A DNA stretch of 64,000 nt from positions 441,371 through 505,370 of the forward strand of contig KB445801.1 of the NCBI GenBank assembly GCA_000320605.2, read 5' to 3'. The position numbers were made by a program, and so were the translations under genes. Under the pieces are notes generated by a model. The model did no database searches and was not told where the DNA came from. It saw only the letters and a program-made list of their open reading frames with translations. Origin of the DNA: Gelatoporia subvermispora B. Taxonomy: Eukaryota; Basidiomycota; Agaricomycetes; Polyporales; Gelatoporiaceae. Shown here piece by piece: positions 47,704 to 58,465 of the stretch (positions are counted from its first letter, which is position 1; every line of letters begins with the position of its first letter).

Positions 47704-49925
47704 ATGGACGCTGCCTCTAACGACATGGCAGTCAAGGTGGACTACCCCTCGCCGCCGGTGATTACCCGCCGGAGCAGCAATTCGGACGGTAGCCTTGCCA
47801 CCAGCCGCAAGGCATCATTGATAAATATCAGAGAAGATTCAGTTCAAACGAGTACTTTCGAGCCGTATGTGGCGACGCAGCCCTATCGAATGTACAAGAC
47901 ACGATGGATAGGTCTCATTGCAATAGTGAGCCTAAATTCTTGCTCTACAGCGAGGTCCCACAACCCCGTTTTTCAGGTCATGTTGAACCTTGTAGTGGGG
48001 ATGCCTATATCGTGGTTCGGACCCATAGCAAACGGCAGTCAGTCTTGACCAATTCATTGATATTCTAACGACGGGCTCTGACATTTGCTCTAGCCGCAGA
48101 TCAGTTCGGTTTTACATTGGACGAGGTTAACTGGCTCGGGAATTCTGTCGGAGTCGTATATATCGCGGTCTCGTTCCCGTTACCTTTCCTCTTCTCGAAA
48201 TTTGGCATTCGTAAAGTGGTACGTCAATATTTATTGACGAAACTCAGGTGTTCTGTGCTCACAATGCTCTAGGGTTTGGCGGGAGCGGTGCTTGTGCTGA
48301 TTTCTGCGTGGGTCCGATACGCCGGAACAATTAGTTCCCTCAGTCCTAGATCTTCGTACGCGCTCATACTGATCGGCCAAGTAAGTCTATATCTTGAAGT
48401 GCTCGAAACTTGTCGGAGGTCCTGATTCCATTGAAGATGCTTTTGGGCATGGCGTCGCCGATCTTCCAGGTACTTGTGCCGAGCTATTCTGAAAAGTGGT
48501 TCGACTTGAAGGGCCGGACAACTGCAACTATGGTCATGGCACTTTGTGCGGCGTTTTCTTCCGTCTACTTGGTTCACTAATTAACGGTAATTCTGTAGCC
48601 AGCACCGTTGGATCTGCAATTGGTCAGCTCGCCTCGCCCAGGTTGGGCACGCCACGACATTCGGTAACTATTTGACCCTTGCCACGTATTCTTGGAGTGC
48701 TTCATTCATGAGCTTTGGCAGGTACTGGTTCTGGCGATCATATCCACAGCATTGGCACCCATCGCGCTCCTCATACAGAGCGCGCCGCCGACTCCACCAA
48801 GTATGCCTAATTTCGGATCGAGTTCATACTGCAGGAAAGGCTGACAATTTCTACAGCATTTACGGGTGCACAGGAGACCCCTACGTACATGTCGTTGGGA
48901 CGGGCGATGTTCGGCAAGGAGCAGCCGGACGCGCCGACGTACATGACAGTCAGGCAGCGCGCCGACTTCTTGATCATGATACTCAACTTCGGGATCCTTG
49001 TTGGCATGTCAGTTGTCTTCCTTTCTTTTTGACTCTTCCGCAGTCGTGTCCTGACACCGATTTACCTGCAGCGCCAATGCATTTTCGCTCTACACGAATG
49101 AGATCCTTGTATGTCTTCCTTTGACTGTGGCTTTGAATATAATCACTCAAGATAGCTTAGGCTCCGTATGGCTACTCACCTGGTACGGCGGGCCTCATGG
49201 GCGCGACGATCCTTATCGCTGGTCTGGTCGGCGCGGCCATCACCGCACCGCTTTTTGACCGCGTGTTAACGCACCACCTCGCCCGGACCTGCAAGACGTT
49301 CATCCCCTTCCTCGCAGCTGCGTGGCTGAGTCTCATCTGGGCCGGTACGTGTGATGTCCACCGAGCTCATAGTTTTCGCTGAACCTACACGTATGTACTT
49401 ATACTGTTCGATTTAGTTCGTCGGAATGATGCCGCCGCGCTGTACCCGATCATGGCGATCATCGGCATGTTGAGTCTGACGATGCTGCCCGTTGCCATCG
49501 AGATCGCCTGCGAGCTCACGCGCAACGCCATGGCCAGCTCCGCGATTCTGTGGTGCTCGTGCGTAGATATCTCTTCTCCCCTCCCTTCCCGTCACTCAAA
49601 CTATCATCTACTCCAGCGGCAACGTCTTCGGAGTGATGATGAATCTCGGTACGTCCTCTCTATACTCGGAACCCTCCGATTTCGGACTAATATCGCCCTA
49701 GTGGAAGGCACCCTGCGTGCGGGCCCAGACGCTAGCCCACCACGGAACATGAAACGCGCGCTGATCTTCCAAGGGACCATCGTTTGCGTCGGTGCTACGT
49801 TCATATTCCTACTTCAGGGCAAGCAGGCCCGCAGGGAGAACGATGAGCGTGACGGGCGCGAAATGGCGGTAGCCTGCAGCGCGGTCGCGATGGGTGAAAG
49901 CACAGCCCAAAGGAGCGAGGTGTAA
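47704..49925 (+). CDS. MFS transporter, SLC49 (FLVCR/DIRC2)-like
   Basis: Major facilitator with a ~65-residue cytosolic N-terminus, then YRMYKTRWIGLIAIVMLNLV (TM1) and ISWFGPIANAADQFGFTLDEV, NWLGNSVGVVYIAVSFPLPF (TM2) and FLFSKFGIRKVGLAGAVLVL (motif A region, TM3). The phrase WFGPIA...F....V.WL matches SLC49 (heme/pyridoxine-type carriers), but the substrate is unknown. A central loop contains ETPTYMSLGRAMFGKEQPDA. The second half (DFLIMILNFGILVG, PYGYSPGTAGLMGA, LVGAAITAPLFDRVL) completes 12 TMs with about ten short introns. It ends in a charged cytosolic tail. A degraded partial copy follows 0.6 kb downstream. Confidence 0.82.
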
Positions 49926-50534
49926 ACAGTTGGATCAGAATACCCCGAGTTCAATCTATATGTACATTTGTGATATAATACCTATGCCTAGTACGTTCAA
50001 GATGCCTTATTTATCTCGCTTGTCATAACCTACTGCAGACCCCTGGACCCCTGCATTATATAGCTATGGAGTTCTTTATTCTGGACTGTTGCTCTCTGCA
50101 TGGCCCTGGAGCACGACTTCCCTTGGCTCACTATCGTGAGATGAGAGGATTCCCGTGACATTGTACCTAATAATTGGCATGCACACAGGTCGCTAGACCC
50201 GGCTCCATCATAGCTGGCGTTCGTTTGACTCGATCTCACTTCCAATCCATCGCTCGAGACTCAGAGGGCACCACGGGGGAGGCCAGGAAACACCGTGCCT
50301 TGTACACTTGTCAGCAAGCGGCGCGCGTGGGGCCGAGAGGGGAGGACCTTGATCTCGTCAATGTTCGCGACCCCGAACAATGTTGCCGCCATTCATCCAG
50401 GATATAATCCTTACCGCCGCGCGGTGCGTCACGCGGTAGATGTACGGGGCGTCCTGCCGGACGCGCAGCTGATGCGCACGGCAGCGCACGATGTTAGGGT
50501 CGATCTGCGTGGAGGGCTAACGAACCCGGCAGCA
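49926..50534. other. Flank between MFS gene and its partial copy
   Basis: 609 bp with the MFS 3' flank. The last ~70 bp (50,463-50,505) resemble 54,317-54,365 but not the MFS gene itself. Confidence 0.4.
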
Positions 50535-50985
50535 TTTACATGCGCGCAGGAGAATCCGACGTACATATCGCTGGAGCGGGCTATGCTTGGCAAGGAGAAG
50601 CCGGACGCGCCGACGTATATGACGTTCAGACGACGCATCGACTTCCTGATCATGATTCTCGACTTTGGCATCCTTGTTGGCACGTCAGTTACCTTTCTCA
50701 TTGCATCTTCCGCAGTCATGTTCTGATGCGGTTCTACCTGCAGAGTCAACACGTCTTCACGATGCTCAAATCAGGACCTTGTGCGTCTTCCTTGATCGCT
50801 GCTCAAATATGATTTTCAAGATAGATTGGGCTCTGTATGGCTACTCGCCTGTTACGACCGGGCTCATGGGGCTCGACACTCCTCGTCGGCTGGCCGCCGC
50901 GGCCATCACCGCGCCGCGTTTTGACCGCGTGGTAACGTACTATCTCGCGCGAACCTGCAAGGTGTTCACCAGGTGCAGATGAGAG
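50535..50985 (+). pseudogene. Truncated copy of the MFS transporter
   Basis: Parallels 48,865-49,300 of the intact gene, including its introns. It begins ENPTYISLERAMLGKEKPDA (against ETPTYMSLGRAMFGKEQPDA), continues DFLIMILDFGILVG, an intron-like gap, then YGYSPVTTGLMG and AAAITAPRFDRVVTYYLART. Both ends of the transporter are absent. The segment after TGLMG differs by small indels that change the frame (GLDTPRRLA against GATILIAGL). It is a decayed tandem-duplication remnant, unlikely to make a protein. Confidence 0.85.
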
Positions 50986-51051
50986 CTGGGACAGCTTGAG
51001 GCGACCATACACGACAAGACCCAAAGTCAGGGCAGAAGAGACACAGAAAGG

Positions 51052-51079
51052 ACCAACCAACGCAGACCAACCAACGCAG
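51052..51079. repeat. 14-bp direct tandem repeat
   Basis: ACCAACCAACGCAG is present twice back to back at 51052-51065 and 51066-51079. Confidence 0.8.
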
Positions 51080-51147
51080 AAAATAGTCACCGGATATCTT
51101 GAGATTTTGAGGAGACGTTAGGAGAGCCACACATAGATAGACACAGA

Positions 51148-51186
51148 CAATTCGATCTTCGACTTTGAAAGTCGAAGATCGAATTG
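51148..51186. repeat. Perfect 39-bp inverted repeat (hairpin)
   Basis: Two exactly complementary 19-nt arms (51148-51166 and 51168-51186) separated by a single G; the first arm begins CAATTCGATCTTCGACTTT. There is no T-run after it and no coding frame across it. Confidence 0.9.
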
Positions 51187-51789
51187 CTGAGAATCAGAGG
51201 GCACCGCGGGTAGGTTGCTGCGTGCTCATCAGCAAAAGAGCCCTAGCTATGTATTGCCGGATGTAGTATGTAGACGCCTGCTCGCGCGGGTTGGTTCTGC
51301 AATAGAATACATAGGCAGCCATTCACCGGCCATATCGCCGGGTGATTGGAATCACTAGGCAGATCTCTTATAGCTTACAGTCCTGTACACACCTTCAAGG
51401 AGCACCGGAACTATTTGGATGGAATGCGCGTCGAATGTCAGCGCGTAGTGGCGCGCGGACGGCTAATTTGTCCAGGAGGCGGCTGAGAGTCGAGCGACAA
51501 GGCCGAACGGGCTCAGGGGTTGAGAGCTAAGCATAGATAGATACGAGGATGGATGTATTTTATAGCCCTCCATCTATTGTCAAGGGATCAGATGTTCAGG
51601 ATACTCCGTTGATGACCTCGTTATAGTACCTAGTGGCTCCGTCTGTTGCTGCCTAGCGCTCGTCTGCGCCCGAAGTAACAAGTCTACGAGCTACAGACAT
51701 GTACGAGAGTATCAAGCACTCGAAACCGCTCAATGATATGCCCCTTCGCATTACAAGATACAATCACAATGCGGACTTAGAGCTCGTGA

Positions 51790-51915
51790 GCAATGCGCGA
51801 GGACGCGGCACATTGAGATTTAAGCTCCGCTCCCAAATAAAGCTATAAGCTTGCCAGCAATGCGCTAGGACGCGACAGTGGGATTTAAGCTCCGCTCCAA
51901 ATAAACCTATAAGCT
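51790..51915 (+). repeat. Two ~60-bp imperfect direct repeats, 67 bp apart
   Basis: Copy 1 at 51790-51851 and copy 2 at 51857-51915 share GCAATGCGC, GATTTAAGCTCCGCTCC, CAAATAAA and CTATAAGCT. They sit 70-200 bp upstream of the ATG of the orphan gene at 52002, so they may belong to its promoter. Confidence 0.75.
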
Positions 51916-52001
51916 CGCGTGTTATCTGCTTCATTGCTCTGTCTCGATTCATTCTGCTCTTAGTTTATATTCATCTCACGCTCTCATTCACTCGCAAAAC
52001 A

Positions 52002-52714
52002 ATGCCCGGATACATGCAAAGGTAACCGACTCTCAGCGTCCACGCGGACCAGTATCTACGCATGCGCCTGTATCTCGTAGTCAGAAAAGGCCTCGCGATG
52101 CGGAGTCGCCGGAGCGCGGAGGTCGGAGCGCTCAGAAGAAGGCGCATCCGCATTCTGACATGCGGGCCCGGTATGTCTCGCCAGAACACGGACAAGACGA
52201 CGACATTGAAGTGATTGATGACCGGGAGGAAGAGGGGGACGGTTCCTCGACGGCTGTCGAGGAATGTGTCCACCCGATGAAGCCGAAGCTGGAGAGCCTG
52301 TTGAATTCGCTGGCGTCTGCTAACCCGAAGCGAAAACCGGCGTAAGTCCAGTACGCCACTTGGAACACGTTGGGTTAACATATACCTTGTCAGGGATAAT
52401 ACACCGTTATCGGTGTATCACAAGGCCGGGTTCCGGCTGCAACATGAGCTCGGGCCAAATGTCGCGACAATGTGGTTGTTGCGATTTGGGCCCGGGCTGG
52501 CTGACTTGGCCGCTGGCCTCGAGGATGATAGCAATGAGATGATCAGTACTGTGTTGCAGTGGTAAGTGGAGATTGGCCGCATATACGCACACTACTGGTG
52601 CATATATGCGGACTTGGACGCATATATGCGCAAGTAGGGTGCATATTGGCCTGGTGGGACAAGTGAGTACATTCACTTAATCGTAGCGTTGACTTATTCG
52701 TGGGGGCGTGCTAG
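52002..52714 (+). CDS. Orphan charged protein, 3' end unresolved
   Basis: Family not recognised. ATG at 52002, a 59-nt intron, then a low-complexity charged region (QKRPRDAESPERGGRSAQKK; DDDIEVIDDREEEGDGSS), a KPKLESLLNSLASANPKRKP block at about 52,283-52,341, a second intron, and a more globular part (SVYHKAGFRLQHELGPNVAT, GPGLADLAAGLEDD). Past 52,561 the frame is unclear. The simplest splice stops at TAG 52712-52714, but the following text (VYGVAANKSRGTADADD, then INALMAELDGDEFGAEDE to about 52,835) also looks coding in another phase. Either I missed an intron boundary or the 3' end is broken. The second half of the intron at 52,562-52,686 is rich in GCATATATGCG palindromes. It may be a mobile-element-associated protein; unproven. 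Confidence 0.4.
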
Positions 52715-53122
52715 ACAGGTGTATGGTGTGGCAGCCAACAAGTCAAGGGGGACAGCAGATGCAGATGACGCTGAGGCTGATATCAACGCACTGATGGCGG
52801 AGCTTGATGGAGATGAGTTTGGGGCAGAGGACGAGGTACGTCGAGCGGTAATTATACGGGCATTGCTGACGAACTGTCATGCTCTCGCAACTGTGATGCA
52901 GGCTTGATGTGACTGGACTATGCGACTCTCTGGCTGCGATCAGACTCTCTCGGTGCTCTTGTGGTTGTGCTCTAAGCCTAAGGCGACGTGCTTCTGGCGA
53001 CTTAACTGGAATGATTGCGACACTTACAAGAACTGTGTATTCTCGAGTTACTCTGGCAGCTGATGGCTCGAACGACTCTATTGGCTAAAACGCGGCTCAC
53101 GCTGGATCGGAGAGAGAGTCGG

Positions 53123-53608
53123 ACCGCGATAATATATTATACGATTAGTCCGGATACAGGGGGGGTCACAAACTGTAATACTGTATGGATTCAAATGCCA
53201 TTGATATCGAATGGCCTACGAACGGTCTGAAGTGAGTTGAATGGACGTTGCCTGGGTATGTAAACCGACAGGGTGGGCATGGATACACCGCATGGCCAGG
53301 GAATACGGGCAGTCGTGGGCGGGTATTGTAAACGCTGGCTTCGCTACATACCCTGCCGCCGCGTACAAGATGTGGGCACGCACTGGAGACAGTCACCGCG
53401 CGTGTATAGGAGGCAATTGCGGGTAGTGGCGGGCTGAGGTTTGGCGGGCGGCCAAGCGACCTATGCTCGCGTATGGAGTGGTGTCACCCGGGACTATGGG
53501 GTATGGAGTGAGGGTAGGGTTTGGAATCCTATCTAATACTATACATGGTGGACGCCCATTTTGCTGATGCTGCCCTGTGGAGACACATCACGCATTCGGT
53601 GAGTGCGG
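53123..53608. repeat. 486-bp exact direct repeat, copy 1
   Basis: Identical as far as I can read to 53822-54307, at an offset of 699 bp. It ends exactly where the run of undetermined bases begins. It contains no gene that I recognise. Confidence 0.9.
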
Positions 53609-53821
53609 NNNNNNNNNNNNNNNNNNNNNNNNNNNNNNNNNNNNNNNNNNNNNNNNNNNNNNNNNNNNNNNNNNNNNNNNNNNNNNNNNNNNNNNNNNNN
53701 NNNNNNNNNNNNNNNNNNNNNNNNNNNNNNNNNNNNNNNNNNNNNNNNNNNNNNNNNNNNNNNNNNNNNNNNNNNNNNNNNNNNNNNNNNNNNNNNNNNN
53801 NNNNNNNNNNNNNNNNNNNNN
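53609..53821. other. Assembly gap (213 N)
   Basis: A run of undetermined bases lying between two identical 486-bp copies, so its size and content are unreliable. Confidence 0.98.
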
Positions 53822-54307
53822 ACCGCGATAATATATTATACGATTAGTCCGGATACAGGGGGGGTCACAAACTGTAATACTGTATGGATTCAAATGCCAT
53901 TGATATCGAATGGCCTACGAACGGTCTGAAGTGAGTTGAATGGACGTTGCCTGGGTATGTAAACCGACAGGGTGGGCATGGATACACCGCATGGCCAGGG
54001 AATACGGGCAGTCGTGGGCGGGTATTGTAAACGCTGGCTTCGCTACATACCCTGCCGCCGCGTACAAGATGTGGGCACGCACTGGAGACAGTCACCGCGC
54101 GTGTATAGGAGGCAATTGCGGGTAGTGGCGGGCTGAGGTTTGGCGGGCGGCCAAGCGACCTATGCTCGCGTATGGAGTGGTGTCACCCGGGACTATGGGG
54201 TATGGAGTGAGGGTAGGGTTTGGAATCCTATCTAATACTATACATGGTGGACGCCCATTTTGCTGATGCTGCCCTGTGGAGACACATCACGCATTCGGTG
54301 AGTGCGG
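53822..54307. repeat. 486-bp exact direct repeat, copy 2
   Basis: Second copy of 53123-53608, starting at the first determined base after the gap. It then continues into unique sequence upstream of the F-box gene at 54526. Confidence 0.9.
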
Positions 54308-54525
54308 GATCGAGAGCGCAGCTGGCGCACGGGCGGCAGCTTACCGCACGATGTTGGGCTCGATCCATGTGTGCACACTGCGCAGGCGCGCAGGGTATGG
54401 GAAAGAGCTGACGCGACGCGACGCGACAGCGGAGCTAACTCGTGACTAGCACGTGCCATCAGTGAGAGGACGCGCAACGAGATGGAACTTCACACTCAGG
54501 GCGAGTTCCATCTAGCAAGATAAAG

Positions 54526-56192
54526 ATGCATCGCTGTCTTCAAATATCGGAAATTCTCGATCTCATTTTACGCGTTCTACAAGGCGACCGAAAGGATCGT
54601 CACATTGCCCTTCACTGTGCTACACTAGCTGCACTTGCACGAACGTGTCGCGTCTTCAGGGAACCTGCGCTTAACACATTATGGGAACGGCAGGACAATA
54701 TCATGGAGGTTATTCGATGCCTGCCTAGCGGTTGTTGGGAGTACATACATCCCATTGGAGAGCGTCAAGGAGAAATATTGGTAAGTGGGTTGGGGTTGTC
54801 TCTACCCACAATCTCTCATGATCACAGTGTTTCACGAGGTCGCTTGTTCCACGCGACTGGATCAAGTTCATTTACTACGCTCGCAAGATCAAATACTTGT
54901 CGCTTGAAGGGGAAGCCAATGATTGCCGTGGCAGGTTTCCCTCAGATGCGGCACTGTTGGACCTCAGCACTTATCGGGTCTCGGGGGCGCTCTTTCCATG
55001 CTTGCGTGAACTGAGCCTGTCCGAACTTATGTCAGGGTATTGGGACATTCTGAACATGTTCATGACCCCTACGCTGAAGAATATAAGCGTATGCGACTTC
55101 GGCTCCGGAGACCGACCTTCTGAACGTGACGTGACATCACTCCTATCAGACATCGCCCGCATCTCACCCGAATTATCCTCGTTGAAATTGGAAATAGAGA
55201 CTGGCTCTCTAATAGAGAGCAGAAATGATCTGCCAAACTCGATCCCATTCATCCTGGAAGATCTCCGGACACTCCGAGATGTCTCTCTCGATCTACCCAA
55301 TGACCGTCTCGGGGCTTGTGCCTTAGTCGCTTGGCTGGGCTCTCTCCCTCATCTCACCCATCTAAAACTGTTCAATGATGCCTTGCCCATTGACTTCAAT
55401 TTGGCCTCTCGAACCGCATCCTCATCCAGGTTTAGAAGCTTGGAGAACCTGTCGATCAATCTCTGCAACCTCTCGCCGGCCCATGCAGTACTACAAGTAT
55501 TGAGCGACATCCCAGTCAAGACTCTCGAAATCCATGTAGCTGATGTTGAGGAGACAGATATCTTCGGAGCCGCTGTGCAGGAACTACTCGGGAATGTCGC
55601 CAAATACTTCCCCCAAGGTTCCCTTAGGAACTTTAGCATTGACTTCGACGTCTCCACGTGTTCGTACGAACAAACCCGCATTGAGTCGTCGCACATCCAG
55701 CCTCTCCTTGTTTTCAAGAACCTCACAAGTGTCACATTGACATCCGGAATTTGTCTCGAGATTGGGGACGACCAATTCAAGGATATCATCATGGCCTGGC
55801 CACAGCTCTCCCATCTCTCGTTTCACGTGCCGGAGACATGGTCAAGATATTTCCAGCCCATGCTCACGCAGGTGTCCCTCGAGATGCTTGCAGTACACTG
55901 TCCTTTACTACGCTACCTCTTGATAAACTTCGACGCCACGCAGATGAGCCAGCCAACCCAGGGATGCGGCATGGGACGCTTACTTGAATTCAACGTCGAA
56001 TGGTCGCCAATCGAGACGCCGGCAGACGTAGCGGCCTTCCTTTCCGCTGTATTCCCGCATTTGACCAGGGTCACTCCAGGTGCGGTTTCCACCGCGTACG
56101 GACGGAAATGGGAAGATGTATCGAAGGCACTTGGGTGCGAACGGATGGTGCGGTCGGTAACTGGGCTCGGAGGTATTCCTGCTTGTGGTTGA
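54526..56192 (+). CDS. F-box/LRR-like protein (Agaricomycete type)
   Basis: Two exons (54526-54780, 54828-56192; 47-nt intron). The N-terminus MHRCLQISEILDLILRVLQG followed by ALARTCRVFREPALNTLWER is the common Agaricomycete F-box opening. After the intron it reads FTRSLVPRDWIKFIYYARKI and KYLSLEGE, also typical of that group. The remainder is an LRR-like solenoid (LSSLKLEIETGSL, LPHLTHLKLFND, FRSLENLSINLCNL, FKNLTSVTLTSG) ending near a C-terminal GLGGIPACG. Probably a substrate adaptor of an SCF ligase; target unknown. Its F-box differs from the three minus-strand paralogues, so it is a separate lineage. Confidence 0.85.
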
Positions 56193-56598
56193 TCGAGAGT
56201 AGCTAAAGCATAGCATGCCTCATGGTCTACGCATGTGACTGGCACTTTGCTCGTGATGACAATCTCGTCTACGCGAAGTTGCATGCTGCGGGTACACGGT
56301 AGAGGTGTGCGCGTCGAAAACAAATGTAATGCATATATCGAACAGACGTGATTATCTATTGTGTTTTATGGACTCAACGTGTTTTGACTGGAAGTTGAGA
56401 CCTCGACTTTGTGAGTATGCGAAGTCTGTGAAGTGTGTTGGGTGGATTGTTGAGACTTGGACTAGGGACGTACTCGGTCTCAAGGTTCGACCATATGTTG
56501 ATCAGCTTCTCTAGTTGTCGAAAATTTCGCTTGTTGTCCCTCTGCTGGGTCGAACACGATTTCAAGTTAGCGAATACTGTGAGATAAGAGTCAGAGAT
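56193..56598. other. Convergent 3' flank of two F-box genes
   Basis: 406 bp between facing stops; short frames only, nothing recognised. Confidence 0.5.
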
Positions 56599-57836
56599 TT
56601 ACCTGGGCTTCGAATGATCCCAAAATACTAGGGTCACGTTGCGCTCAAGGAGCGAGCCAAAGGCGTCTGATATGGTCTTTCTGACCGGGAGGCATACTAA
56701 GTGCGCAGAACCCCAGCAGGTGCATCCTACGGTGATGGACACTCTACGAAAAATAGTATCTCGTGTTTGCTCCAGTGCAACAGCGAGATCCACTAGCCCA
56801 CGGACTAGCTCAGCGGTATAGGAGTTGCCATGCAGAAATATCTTAAGACTGCACGTGATAAATAATTGCAGCTCTCCTATCGTTGTTGCTGCGGTAATCT
56901 GCGACAACATGGTGACTGCAGGTACGACGATTTCGGTTGTAGCAAGAAATCGCAAAACCGGGATTGAAGGGCAGTCTTTGAGAGCCGAGTAGTAGTCTGT
57001 TTCATCCTCTATGATCCAGTTAGTAGACAGCGTATCTAGTGCGACAGCTACTGACCAAGATCTATGTGTGACAGAGAAGTGATATCAATAGTGAGTTCCT
57101 CTAAGAGAGGGGACCCCCTGAGTGCTAGCAGCATCATCGGCATGGCGTACAGATCCCCCGGGAAGTAGTATTCCGTTTGCAGAGTGTGCAGCGTTCTGAG
57201 GGGATGTGACGACATGCAGCAAGCTACGACATAGACGTCGCGTTCCACTTCCAACCTCCGCAAAGGTGCCCTTGCAAGTGTGTTTGCCAATACTTGTGCG
57301 TGCATATCTTCGGGGTCTGGAAATTCACCGACATCTTCTTCCACGTCGATGCGCTCGATCCGAAGTTCCTCCACATTGGGGAAGCAACCGAGGAATTCGG
57401 CGAGCTGATCGAGCTCGTCGAAGATGGCGTCGTAGAAAAAGGAGAGTTGAGTAACGGATTTCACGGTTGCAATCTTGAATGTTGCTTCCTTCGCATCGAC
57501 CCCGTCAAAGATCCGCACGCTGAAGTTGATCTGTAGCATCCGGAGATTAGGCAGATTGCGAGCCACATAGTCGAAGCAGTTGATATCTTCGTATTTACGG
57601 AAATCAACCAAGACGTGCCGAATATATGGACCAATATACGGGAGAGCTTGGAGCGTCCTTTTGAAGAGAGGCTGATGTTCGGATCCGATGAATGTAAAGC
57701 TGAACTTGTGGAAGCGACAGGAAGGCAGCCATGAGCGGCACACAAGGCTGCAAGCCTTGAGAACAGCGGCGTCGTCGTGCAAAAAATCGATGACTCTGTC
57801 CGTGAGCTCCGGAGGGAGGACTGAATGTCCTGGCAT
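56599..57836 (-). CDS. F-box protein, paralogue 2
   Basis: Two exons (57836-57056, 57008-56599) across a 47-nt intron. I use the ATG at 57836 (MPGHSVLPPELTDR) because the F-box follows at once, as in the other copies; an upstream in-frame ATG at 57893 would add 19 residues. F-box: VLPPELTDRVIDFLHDD and LKACSLVCRSWLPSCRFHKF. LRR-like part: LPNLRMLQIN, FPNVEELRIERID, ALRGSPLLEELTIDI. Exon 2 carries SIPVLRFLATTEIV, ATTIGELQLFITCSLKIFL and ITVGCTCWGSAHLV, and ends SLLERNVTLVFWDHSKPR. Close paralogue of the next gene. Confidence 0.83.
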
Positions 57837-58465
57837 GACTCTGCGAATGAGTCGTTCTTTCGATCCGCATCGGTGAGTTCGGCGAGATATCATACTTGAA
57901 GGCTCACAGCACCCAAGCCGCTCTGGCTAGAGTGGTGTATGTCGGGATAGCCCTCTTTCAACGCACGAAAGGTCGAAAAGAAGGGTTGGGAAGACAGCTC
58001 ACGAACTTCGGATACAGCCGTCGGCAGGATGCAGTACCTGTGCTGGCCGCGTCAGAAGACGTACAAAGTACGCGAGCCCTTCAGTCATTCAGAGAAGCGC
58101 CTGCAGCACTCGTGACACGTCATTTTTCGTTTCTATCTCCATTGAGTCCTTCCATCTTGTTGTAGCACAGACTACAGTTGAGACTAGGTCATCTACAGAT
58201 GTCGTAACGTCATCTTTCGCTCCGCCACAAAATCTTGGTGTACAAGAGTATCTTTCTGTCTGAGTACCTCCCTTCAGGTCATACGCGTGCCGAGTAGCGG
58301 GGAGAAACTACGGCGTACACTCGTAAAGTTCGGTTCATCAGAATGTGCTCGGTCCTATCGTGGGAGCATATGTCTCTTGGTGACTGAATAAGGTCTCGGA
58401 AATCTCGTTGGTTGCCCACCTTATCGAAGCCAGGAAAATTTAGGACTTCGCGATACACCCCGTTT
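57837..58465. other. Intergenic between F-box paralogues 2 and 3
   Basis: 629 bp, the promoter side of paralogue 2 and the 3' side of paralogue 3. No gene or repeat recognised. Confidence 0.5.

Larger units (their letters stand above)
52915..54525. other. Repeat- and gap-bearing intergenic region
   Basis: Contains the exact 486-bp repeat and the gap described separately, plus about 220 bp leading to the F-box gene at 54526, where a short GACGC run (about 54,412-54,425) is seen. Frames across it are short, identical in both repeat copies and without motif. Confidence 0.5.

Noticed and set aside
51148..51186. The palindrome as a bacterial-style intrinsic terminator
   Set aside because: The genome is eukaryotic and there is no T-run after the hairpin.
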